The notes under the pieces: model-generated | Databases searched by the model: none | What the model was told of the DNA's origin: nothing | Seen by the model: the letters and a program-made list of their open reading frames with translations, nothing else | In this document: positions 1 through 6,905 of the stretch, piece by piece | Numbering within the stretch: position 1 is the first letter of the stretch | Layout of the letters: each line of letters begins with the position of its first letter | Translations under genes and position numbers: made by a program | Origin: Bdellovibrionales bacterium | Lineage (GTDB): Bacteria > Bdellovibrionota > UBA1018 > JADZFF01 | Direction of reading: 5' to 3' | Assembly: GCA_020850015.1 (NCBI GenBank) | Contig: JADZFF010000118.1 | Span: 1-32,515, forward strand | DNA length: 32,515 nucleotides

Positions 1-420
1 CTTCGCGCCGCGCTCTGGGCGCTGCGGGGAGAGGAGTCTGGCGAGGGCTGGAGCCTGGGCGCATACGCGGAGTGGGGCATCCGGTTCGAGCGGGTGGACG
101 ATCTCGAGCTCGCCGCGAAGGGCGGCGTGAGCGCCGGGCCCGCGCTGAGGCGGCGCTGGGTCTGGGACGGCTCAAGGGGCGCGAGGCCCAGGGCCCTGGC
201 ATTCTCGCTCGCGGCGCCCGTCACCGGCCCCCTCCACGGTCATCAGCTCGGTGGCAGGGGAGAGCTCTGGGCCGATTGGGGCCCCTGGCCCGCGCCGCTC
301 GCGACGCGCCTGGGGCTTCGGGCCCGCGGCGGCGCATCGCTCCTGAGCTGGAGCGAGCCCGAAGGCTCCCTTTGGCTGGATTGGAGCGCGGGGCTCGCGC
401 TCACGATCACTGGCCGATGA
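1..420 (+). CDS. C-terminal part of an unrecognised, possibly beta-barrel protein (5' end outside window)
   Basis: The reading frame is open from the first base and ends at TGA 418-420, so about 139 C-terminal residues are visible and the start lies upstream. A GTG at 94 is internal to the open frame and need not be a start. The sequence alternates hydrophobic and polar residues and is rich in Gly, Trp and Leu, with short segments such as GRGELWADWGPW and GSLWLDWSAGLALTITGR. That pattern fits amphipathic beta strands and might be the end of an outer-membrane barrel, but the protein does not end in the usual aromatic residue. The last 14 bases overlap the 3' end of the convergent VWA gene. I do not recognise a family. 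Confidence 0.6.
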   Translation, partial: LRAALWALRGEESGEGWSLGAYAEWGIRFERVDDLELAAKGGVSAGPALRRRWVWDGSRGARPRALAFSLAAPVTGPLHGHQLGGRGELWADWGPWPAPLATRLGLRARGGASLLSWSEPEGSLWLDWSAGLALTITGR

Positions 421-2407
421 GCCAGCTGAAGGCGTTCGTGAACATCTGGCGCATGTCCAGGGCGCCCGGCGTCGTCCCGGACAGCGACTGAAGCTGGTTC
501 ATCATCACGATCGTCACGCGGCCCCCGCCGCAGCGGCCCTTCATCACCGCCGGGAAGGTTCCCGCCGGCACGAGCGACGAGGCGCCCGTGGAGGTGAAGG
601 TGGCCGAGGAGTGAAGCCAGGTGCTGTTGAAGTCCGTGATCGCGAAGGCCGTGCGAAGGCCTGTCGTGATCGAGGTGGAGGTGAGGCCCGCCATGAGCGG
701 GTCATTCACGTCCGTCACGGTCATCGTTGAGGCCGTGGTGGGAAGCAGCAGCCCGCCGCCGGCGGCGTTGCCCTCGAAGAGCGCAAGCGAGGGCGGCATG
801 CGGTCCTGGAAGCCCGCGTTGACGCCCACGAAGCTGTCGAACATGAGGGCGCCGCCGTCGTACTCGGCGAGCACGGATCCGCCGGCCGCCACGAAGGCGC
901 GCAGGCCGTCCACGTAGGATTGGGTGGCGGGAGAGACGATCATCCGGCGGGTCACGATCATCACCGTGATGCCCTGGGCTTGCGGCACGCCGTCGATGAT
1001 CTGCTGGTCGGAGAAGATCGTCGGCGTGATGCCGATCTGGCTCAGTCCCGCCTGGATCGTGCCCAGGGAGCCGTCTGAGAGGTGGATGCTCATTCCCACG
1101 CGAAGCTCGGCCTTCGGAACGAACTCGCCCGCGGAGCACATGGCGTCCACGCCGCCCACGACCGGGATCTCGGGGGCGCGGTCGCAGTAGCGGATATCCA
1201 CGACGGAGAGCGGCTGGCCCGGCTCGGAAACCTGAACCGTGTTCGTCGCTTCGAGGAAGTTGTACGCGGCCGGGTTGCCGTCCACGAAGACCTGGATGGA
1301 GTCCGGGTTGGCGTTCGCATGACTCAGGCCGAACTCGGCCTGGAGGTTCATGCGGATCGAGGCCACCACGCCGATCTCGTTCAGGCCGTCGTCGTACTGG
1401 CCGGTGGAGAGCTCCACGAGCACGCCGCCCGCGAGGTCCACGAAGTCGGTGATGCCGTAGCCCACTTCATCCTCGGCGCCCGGGGCCGCGTTGATCAGGT
1501 CCGGATCCGTGTAGATCACGCCGCCCACCACCACCGGCAGGTCGCGCTTCATCGCCTTCACCTTCGCGAGCACCAGGTCCGGGGTGATGGCCTCCTGGTG
1601 CGAGGGCATCAGGATGATGGAGCCGTCCATCTTGGCAGGCGCCATGCGCGTGCAGAGATTGGCCTTGGCCACGGGCTCAATGCCCTGACCGTCCACCACG
1701 GGGGTCACGCCCTCCGGGAACTCGGCGCAGATGTCCTGCTCGTCCGTCACGATCACCACGGCGAGCGCGGCGTCGTCCCGGAGGAAGCCCTGGCCGCGCA
1801 TCTCGGCGAGGCGGTCGTCGTCCATGGCGCGGTTCAAGGAAACCAGCATGGCCTCGCCGCCGTCGGTGGCGTTTTCGGTGGCCACGCCCGTGGTGAGCGT
1901 CTCGCGGAGGCGCGTGCGGAGAGTGGCTAGATCCATCTCGTCCGAGCTGTACACGTAAGGATAGGTGGCGTTGCGGCGGTAGAGCCGGCCGCTGCGCGAG
2001 GAGCCGGGGCCGTGCGCGAGCATCACGCCCACGCGGTAGCTCACGTTCGCCGGGAGCGCCGCCACGAAGGCGTCGATGCCGTTGGCCACCGCGCCGCGCT
2101 CCTCATTGAGCGAGCCCGAGGTGTCGACCAGGAAAAGAACGTCGATGTTCCGGGTGATCTGCGCGTCGGGCTGCTGGAAGCGGTCGAGGTGGCAGCCTTC
2201 GGCCGGCTCGCCTTCCGTCGGGCTTCCCGCCTCGTAGCCTTCGCTCACGAAGGCGTCGTCCATCACGGCGACGGCCACGCCGTCGAGCTCGCATCCGGCA
2301 CCCGAGAGGGCCAGGGCGGCCGCGGCAGCCAGGGCGAGAGTCCCCTGCGTGCTGTACCAGCCGGCCTTGGGTGAGAATCGTTGAGAGGACCTTCCAATGG
2401 TTTTCAT
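407..2407 (-). CDS. von Willebrand factor A domain lipoprotein with C-terminal GATase-like domain
   Basis: This 666-residue protein is probably an exported lipoprotein that binds a partner through a VWA domain. The ATG at 2407 follows a strong AAGGAGG; the frame extends 20 residues further upstream, but without a ribosome site. The N-terminus has a basic stretch, an Ala/Leu-rich core and a lipobox-like SGAGC with Cys39. The VWA domain begins near residue 88 and carries the MIDAS metal motif DTSGS (95-99), a TDGGEA segment near 181 and VTDEQD near 220. Residues 434-666 look like a separate class I glutamine-amidotransferase-like (ThuA/GATase-like) fold, with FVAAGGSVLAEYDGG near 505-519; I see no clear catalytic Cys-His-Glu triad. 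The 3' end overlaps the converging gene by 14 bp. The VWA part is secure; the C-terminal assignment is inferred from pattern only. Confidence 0.85.
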   Translation of the reverse strand: MKTIGRSSQRFSPKAGWYSTQGTLALAAAAALALSGAGCELDGVAVAVMDDAFVSEGYEAGSPTEGEPAEGCHLDRFQQPDAQITRNIDVLFLVDTSGSLNEERGAVANGIDAFVAALPANVSYRVGVMLAHGPGSSRSGRLYRRNATYPYVYSSDEMDLATLRTRLRETLTTGVATENATDGGEAMLVSLNRAMDDDRLAEMRGQGFLRDDAALAVVIVTDEQDICAEFPEGVTPVVDGQGIEPVAKANLCTRMAPAKMDGSIILMPSHQEAITPDLVLAKVKAMKRDLPVVVGGVIYTDPDLINAAPGAEDEVGYGITDFVDLAGGVLVELSTGQYDDGLNEIGVVASIRMNLQAEFGLSHANANPDSIQVFVDGNPAAYNFLEATNTVQVSEPGQPLSVVDIRYCDRAPEIPVVGGVDAMCSAGEFVPKAELRVGMSIHLSDGSLGTIQAGLSQIGITPTIFSDQQIIDGVPQAQGITVMIVTRRMIVSPATQSYVDGLRAFVAAGGSVLAEYDGGALMFDSFVGVNAGFQDRMPPSLALFEGNAAGGGLLLPTTASTMTVTDVNDPLMAGLTSTSITTGLRTAFAITDFNSTWLHSSATFTSTGASSLVPAGTFPAVMKGRCGGGRVTIVMMNQLQSLSGTTPGALDMRQMFTNAFSWLIGQ

Positions 2408-2495
2408 ATGGCCTCCTTCCCTTGGGTTCACGTACCGCGCTTGGGGAAGCCGCTTGGAAGCAATCACGTACTACTAGGTCTTAGAATACCAGGGG

Positions 2496-2525
2496 ATAAT
2501 GCGCTGCGTAATAAGATCCTGACAA
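2496..2525 (-). promoter_or_regulatory. Candidate sigma-70 promoter for the VWA lipoprotein gene
   Basis: Read on the minus strand, TTGTCA (2525-2520) is followed after 18 bases by CATTAT (2501-2496), about 90 bp upstream of the start at 2407. The 2408-2585 spacer is AT-rich compared with the flanking genes and holds no other convincing feature. The match is moderate and unsupported by any second line of evidence. Confidence 0.35.
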
Positions 2526-2585
2526 GCCCAAAACACTATTAAAATCCGTTATCTATCAAGAGTCCTTAACAGATGCCGCCGGGAA

Positions 2586-3350
2586 TCAGGCCGGATGAGG
2601 CTCGCCTCTCAACTGAATCAGTCGTTCCAAGCTGCGGCGATCGCCCCGCGCCAGATCAAGGAATTGCACCGCAAATCCGCCAGGATAGTGGCCACGAGCG
2701 GCTCCCGAGCGCACCACCTGGGCCGCGCATAGGATCGTCCTTCCCTGGTCCAGCGTCAGTCTCAGCGTGCAGCGCGTTCCGGGCGCCAGGCCCACCTGGG
2801 TAGGATGAACGGGCGACCCGCCGGGCTGCGTCCACCGCGCGTCCTCAAGCGCGAAGTAGGCGCCGGTGGCGGACACGTCGTAGGCGCGGGCGCGAAGGTC
2901 TCCGCCCGAGACGGGCGAAAGCAGAGTGAGGAGCCGAAGCCTCCTGCGTGGAGCCGTGAGCCACCAGCGGTTGGAGGGGTCGCGAAGGAGATGGATGGGC
3001 GAGGGTCGCAGCAGGGGAACCTGTCCAGCGAAGGCCACGAGCGTGGCGATCGAGGCGGCAAGGCCGCTCACGTTCGCGTCGACCGCGGTGAAGAGCCAGT
3101 TGTTCCAAGCCACCACGGCCAGGAAGGCCGGCGCCAAAGCCAGGATCCAGCGGCTGGCCGCGACGGCTGCCCAGGAGCAGGCGAAGCCCAGAGCCATCAC
3201 GGCGAAGTTCATCGGCGCGAGCTTGGTGACGACGGCCCAGAATTCCCAGGGCGCGTGCCCGTACTGGGCCATCACCTGCAAAGGCAGCGAAAGCGTCGTG
3301 CCCGCGTAGAATCCGGCGAGAGCCCAAAGCTCCCAGGGTCGGCGGTTCAT
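2586..3350 (-). CDS. Membrane protein with C-terminal PilZ (cyclic-di-GMP binding) domain
   Basis: The 254-residue protein starts at ATG 3350, which overlaps the stop of the upstream lytic transglycosylase gene as ATGA, so the two are probably translationally coupled. The first ~115 residues contain about four hydrophobic helices (near 8-28, 36-58, 66-88 and 94-114). The C-terminal part is PilZ-like: an Arg cluster RRRLR at 135-139 and DVSATG at 158-163 match the RxxxR and (D/N)xSxxG cyclic-di-GMP motifs of the family, followed by strands such as CTLRLTL and GGFAVQF. The likely role is sensing cyclic-di-GMP at the inner membrane. The pairing suggests the nucleotide may influence a cell-wall enzyme, but that link is inference. 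Confidence 0.82.
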   Translation of the reverse strand: MNRRPWELWALAGFYAGTTLSLPLQVMAQYGHAPWEFWAVVTKLAPMNFAVMALGFACSWAAVAASRWILALAPAFLAVVAWNNWLFTAVDANVSGLAASIATLVAFAGQVPLLRPSPIHLLRDPSNRWWLTAPRRRLRLLTLLSPVSGGDLRARAYDVSATGAYFALEDARWTQPGGSPVHPTQVGLAPGTRCTLRLTLDQGRTILCAAQVVRSGAARGHYPGGFAVQFLDLARGDRRSLERLIQLRGEPHPA

Positions 3351-4465
3351 GGCAGTGGTTCCTCCGCGAAATGGTGGCAGTAGCTGGAGATCCGGTTCAC
3401 GTATTTCCTGGCTTCTTTCAGGCTCGGGCTCCGGAGCCAGCCTTCGCCCCGCCGGCGCAGGGCCGAGTGCACGCGCGAGTAGCCCGAGTGGTAGCTCGCG
3501 AGCACGAGGCGCGTGTGCTCGGTCTCCGGGTCGCGAAACGTGGCGCGGAGGTAGGCGAGCGAGGCCGGCGTGGACCAGCGTTCGGCCAGGATGCGGGCGT
3601 AGGCGAGCCCGCCGATCACGCTCTTTTCCGGGTCGAGGCGCCAGTCGTTCGCGGGTTTCAGCTTCCCGCTGAGGATCATGGCCCGAGCCGCGAGCGGTGG
3701 AAGCCGGTTCAGGCGCGGGGAGCGCGGCCACTTCGGGAATTCCCTGACGAGCTCCTTCGCGGCGATGGGGGTGACCTGAGTGAGGCCCACGGCCCGCGCC
3801 CAGCTCACGGCGCGGGGATCGAAACCCGACTCCTGCGCGATGAGCCCGGTCAGGAAGGCCGGATTGAAGCCGGCGCGGAGAGAGTGGTTCCGGATGGCGC
3901 TCATGAGCCTGCGGGGCGGCTGGAAACGGCCGGTGTGAACCACCTCCTCCGCGCGGAAGGCGTGGCAGTTGGGTGGCTCGTAGCGCGCGTGGACCGCCGA
4001 GCCGGACCGGCTCCTGTAAGTGACCTCGATCCGATGGTCGCGCTTCGAGTCGAGGCGCACCTTCGGAACTCGAACGCGGATCTCGTTGCGTTCCAGATCC
4101 TCGTGCACAATCGCGGAGCGCAGGAAGTTCCCGCTGACGTCGAGGCCGTCGTAGAGCACGGCGAGCTCGTAGTCCTCCACGCTCCCGAAGGGGTCGCGGA
4201 TCGTCACGATCATCGGCGCGGATTCATGGAGCACCTGCCGATCCGGCGAGAAGCTCAGCTTGGGCGCGTAGGCGGTGGCTTCCGAGCGGACATCCTGTGC
4301 CGCGCGTTCGGCCGCTTCCTCCGCAAGCGCCTGCGCATCGATCGCGGCCCGGGGGCTCAGCCAGCTCACCGCCCCGAGCGGGGTGTTGGGACCCGCGCAG
4401 CCCGCGAAAAACAGTGCTCCGATCAGGAGGGCGATTGAGCAGGTGGGGAATCGAAGGTGTCTCAT
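3347..4465 (-). CDS. Lytic transglycosylase lipoprotein (SLT family)
   Basis: This 372-residue protein cleaves the glycan strands of peptidoglycan in the periplasm. The N-terminus is a lipoprotein signal with FFAGC and Cys23. Residues 70-160 look like a beta-rich accessory domain. The SLT domain starts near 185: FNPAFLTGLIAQESGFDP contains the expected catalytic Glu212, followed by the family motif GLTQVTP (227-233), a helix with GGLAYARIL (285-293) and YHSGYSRVHSAL (325-336), the equivalent of the AYNAG region. I chose ATG 4465; a TTG at 4477 adds four residues. Neither start has a clear Shine-Dalgarno sequence, and the ATG lies inside one arm of an inverted repeat. The gene leads the likely operon with the PilZ gene. 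Confidence 0.88.
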   Translation of the reverse strand: MRHLRFPTCSIALLIGALFFAGCAGPNTPLGAVSWLSPRAAIDAQALAEEAAERAAQDVRSEATAYAPKLSFSPDRQVLHESAPMIVTIRDPFGSVEDYELAVLYDGLDVSGNFLRSAIVHEDLERNEIRVRVPKVRLDSKRDHRIEVTYRSRSGSAVHARYEPPNCHAFRAEEVVHTGRFQPPRRLMSAIRNHSLRAGFNPAFLTGLIAQESGFDPRAVSWARAVGLTQVTPIAAKELVREFPKWPRSPRLNRLPPLAARAMILSGKLKPANDWRLDPEKSVIGGLAYARILAERWSTPASLAYLRATFRDPETEHTRLVLASYHSGYSRVHSALRRRGEGWLRSPSLKEARKYVNRISSYCHHFAEEPLP

Positions 4466-4505
4466 AATATTTAACAATATTAATTATTGATAACAATTAT
4501 GAGAC
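4459..4505 (-). promoter_or_regulatory. Inverted repeat over the start of the lytic transglycosylase gene
   Basis: GTCTCATAAT (4459-4468) and ATTATGAGAC (4496-4505) are perfect 10-base inverted copies with 27 very AT-rich bases between. The start codon of the minus-strand gene (4465-4463) lies inside the proximal arm, and the central segment contains a smaller nested repeat, ATTG-N4-CAAT. It could be an operator over the promoter or an mRNA hairpin hiding the start. The rest of the 4466-4590 spacer shows no gene. Confidence 0.45.
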
Positions 4506-4590
4506 TAAGGGGGGAGCCACCCCAGGTCAACGATGCGGGGTCGTGAATCGGCTAACGCATTGAAAAGAAACGGATAAGATTATGTGAAGG

Positions 4591-5073
4591 TCACTGTCCC
4601 GCTGGGCGCAGCATCTCCAGGTGGGGGATGCCGTCTTCCATGTAGGGCCCGTGCACCTTCTCGAACCCGAGCCCAGCGTAGAAGCGCTCGAGGTAGGCCT
4701 GGGCGGAAATTCGGATGGGCGAGGGGCCATGCTCGTTCTCGATCCTCCGGATGCCCTCGAGCATGATCGCCCGTCCGGCTCCAGTCCGGCGAGCCTCCGG
4801 CGCCGTCACGACTCGCCCGATGGAAAGCTCGGCGTAAGTCACGCCCGGCTGCACGACGCGAAGGTAGGCCGCGAGGAAGGGGCCGCCGGTCACGGGAGTG
4901 GCGGGCATCCAGCCCATGAGGTGGCTGGAGCGCCGGTCGCGGCCGTCGACGTCCAGGTAAACGGCGTTCTGCTCCACCACGAAGACTCGTTCCCGAAGCC
5001 CGATGATCTCGTAGAGCTCGTCGCGGCTCAGGTCCTCCCAGCGTTTCCAGGTCCAGTCGATCTTGTGGTTCAT
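4591..5073 (-). CDS. elaA: ElaA-family GNAT acetyltransferase
   Basis: The 160-residue protein resembles E. coli ElaA, a GNAT N-acyltransferase of poorly defined substrate. The N-terminal block WKRWEDLSRDELYEIIGLRE followed by RVFVVEQN and YLDVDGRD is the ElaA signature. GNAT features follow: LRV strands near 90, the acetyl-CoA loop around RRTGAGRAIM, and the late segment AQAYLERFYAGLGFEKV. I chose ATG 5073 because the family begins at this Trp-rich segment; the frame is open 45 residues further upstream, but that part has no similarity to the family. It is divergent from the DUF819 gene with a 56 bp gap and stands alone. The cytoplasmic location is assumed from the lack of any signal. Confidence 0.85.
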   Translation of the reverse strand: MNHKIDWTWKRWEDLSRDELYEIIGLRERVFVVEQNAVYLDVDGRDRRSSHLMGWMPATPVTGGPFLAAYLRVVQPGVTYAELSIGRVVTAPEARRTGAGRAIMLEGIRRIENEHGPSPIRISAQAYLERFYAGLGFEKVHGPYMEDGIPHLEMLRPAGQ

Positions 5074-5129
5074 GGGGCCTGGAACATACCGGAGGTTGCG
5101 TGCGCGGACCAGCGGGGCATAGTGGAGGC

Positions 5130-6290
5130 ATGGCGCAGATCCCCCTGATTCTAGGCACGGCACTCGGTATTTTGTGGATGGAGTCGCGTTTGGCTTGGGT
5201 GCGGGCACTGAGCGCGGTGGTGGTGGCCTACGGCGCCGGGCTCGTGCTCGCGCACATCCCCGGCGCGGTGCCTGATGCGGGCGTGTCTGCCGGGATCGCG
5301 CAGGGCGCGGTGCTCGCGGCCATTCCCCTGATGCTGTTCTCCGCCGACCTGGGCGGCTGGCTGAAGCTTGCGCGGCCCACGGCGATCGCCACGGGCGTGG
5401 CCTTCTTCTCCGTATGCGTGGCGGCGATCGCGGCGGGCGCCTACTTCCTGCCGCGCTTCGGTTCTCCCGTGGGCCCTGAGCTCGCCGGGATGTTCACGGG
5501 TTCGTTCACCGGGAGCGCTCCGAACCTGGCGGCCGTGGGCGCCGCTCTGGGCGCGGCCCCCGAGACCTTGCTTGCAGCCCAGACCGCCGATCTGATGGTC
5601 TGCGGGATCTTCTGTCTTCTCTTCCTTTCTCCGGCGCTTCGTTGGGTGGCCGGGTTCCTGCCACCCTTCCGCCCTTCGGGCGAGCCTGGAAAGGGCGAGG
5701 CGGGGGCGGAAACGGTGGGAGACACGGCGCTGCGCCCGCCCTGGTCCTTCCCGCCCGCGCAGCTTCTCCGCGCGGCCGGGCTTTCGCTCGGCGTGGCGGC
5801 GGCCGCGGGTGCCGCCGCGCTCGCGGCGCCGCCGAGTCAGCAGATGCTCGTGGCTCTGCTCGGGGTTTCCACGCTCGCTTCCTGTCTTTCCCTCAGCCGA
5901 CGCGTGCGGGCCCTTCCCGCCACCTACGAGCTCGGGCAGGCTATCTTCCTCGTCTTCTGCGTGGCCGTCGGGTCGCAGGCCAACTTCGCCCGGCTCGCTG
6001 CCTCAGGGCTGATGCCCGCGGCCTACGCGGGCGCGCAGCTCCTGATCGCGCTGGCTCTGCATCTCCTGCTCTGCCGCCTGCTCAGGATCGACCGCGATAC
6101 CGCGATCATCTCGATCACCGCGGCGGTGTACAGTCCGGCCTTCGTTGGGCCGGTGGCCTCCACGCTCGGCAACCGGCGGATCGTCGTCTCAGGTGTCACC
6201 GCCGGCCTCGTGGGCCTGGCCGTGGGAACGGGCCTCGGCCTCGCGGTGGCGGCCGTGGCGGCTTCCTGGCTCAGCGGCCGACTGAGTTGA
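5130..6290 (+). CDS. DUF819-family integral membrane protein
   Basis: The 386-residue protein has roughly 10-12 hydrophobic helices and the marks of DUF819 (YjcL-like) proteins: GTALGILWMESR near the N-terminus, FTGSFTGSAPNLAAVGAAL in the middle and AAVYSPAFVGPVASTLGNRR near the end. The duplicated re-entrant look of these Gly/Ser/Pro segments recalls secondary transporters, but no substrate is known to me. ATG 5130 has GGAGG just one base upstream, which is too close. GTG 5100, with GGAGG four bases upstream, would add 10 residues and is a real alternative. The last 20 bases overlap the converging secreted-protein gene. Confidence 0.8.
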   Translation: MAQIPLILGTALGILWMESRLAWVRALSAVVVAYGAGLVLAHIPGAVPDAGVSAGIAQGAVLAAIPLMLFSADLGGWLKLARPTAIATGVAFFSVCVAAIAAGAYFLPRFGSPVGPELAGMFTGSFTGSAPNLAAVGAALGAAPETLLAAQTADLMVCGIFCLLFLSPALRWVAGFLPPFRPSGEPGKGEAGAETVGDTALRPPWSFPPAQLLRAAGLSLGVAAAAGAAALAAPPSQQMLVALLGVSTLASCLSLSRRVRALPATYELGQAIFLVFCVAVGSQANFARLAASGLMPAAYAGAQLLIALALHLLLCRLLRIDRDTAIISITAAVYSPAFVGPVASTLGNRRIVVSGVTAGLVGLAVGTGLGLAVAAVAASWLSGRLS

Positions 6291-6885
6291 TGTCCAGGTT
6301 GAGCCAGCTCTGACTCGGGTTCACGCCCTTCTGCTCCCGGAGGAGCGACTTGAAGCGCGGCAGGCTCAGGAAGGCCGTGCGCTCGGCGCCGATATCCTCG
6401 GAGCGCACGTTTTCGAGCGAAGGCAGGATGCCGGTCCGGTCGTCGCCCATGTTGGCGCCCAGGCGGGCGTCGTCGTAGGGGGTGGTGCCATCCATGTTGC
6501 GGAGGTAGACGTCCTGCTGGTCCGGGCGATGCACCGCGAACACCAGGAAGTTGAAGGCGCGCCAGTGGCCCCGCTGCTGAACGGAGGTGGCCGGGATGGT
6601 GGCGCGGCCGGCGCTGTCCACGCGCAACTTCACCGGAGGTTTGCGCAGGGACTGCACCCTGATCACGTAGCCTGTGGTGGCTAGGGTGGAGCGGGCCGAG
6701 ACGTAGAACACGCTCAAGGTCCGGCCGGCGTAGGCGCGAAGGCCGGTGAGGCGGATCTCCTCCACGGGGATCGCCGGCCCCGATACCGCGGTGAGCTGGC
6801 TGAGGACTGGGTTCGCGGAGGCGGTGCCCGCCGCCGCGATCAGGAGGGTGGCCATGAGGTTTTCGAACATGCGCATGGGGGTCAT
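6271..6885 (-). CDS. Secreted protein of unknown function
   Basis: The 204-residue product begins at ATG 6885 with GGAGAG five bases upstream. It has a short hydrophobic leader, FENLMATLLIAAAGTASANP, with probable cleavage after ASA. The mature part is mixed alpha/beta, with strands such as RTLSVFYVSARSTL and WRAFNFLVFAVH, and has no motif I recognise. It lies 20 bp downstream of the 579-residue secreted protein on the same strand, so the two are probably cotranscribed and may work together in the periplasm. The frame extends 74 residues upstream of my start, but that part overlaps the upstream gene out of frame and looks non-coding. Confidence 0.7.
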   Translation of the reverse strand: MTPMRMFENLMATLLIAAAGTASANPVLSQLTAVSGPAIPVEEIRLTGLRAYAGRTLSVFYVSARSTLATTGYVIRVQSLRKPPVKLRVDSAGRATIPATSVQQRGHWRAFNFLVFAVHRPDQQDVYLRNMDGTTPYDDARLGANMGDDRTGILPSLENVRSEDIGAERTAFLSLPRFKSLLREQKGVNPSQSWLNLDINSVGR

Positions 6886-6905
6886 TTTTCTCTCCGGGTT
6901 CTCGA

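Noticed and set aside
3371-4438. 355-residue frame antisense to the lytic transglycosylase
   Set aside because: The minus strand carries the SLT catalytic motifs and a lipoprotein signal.
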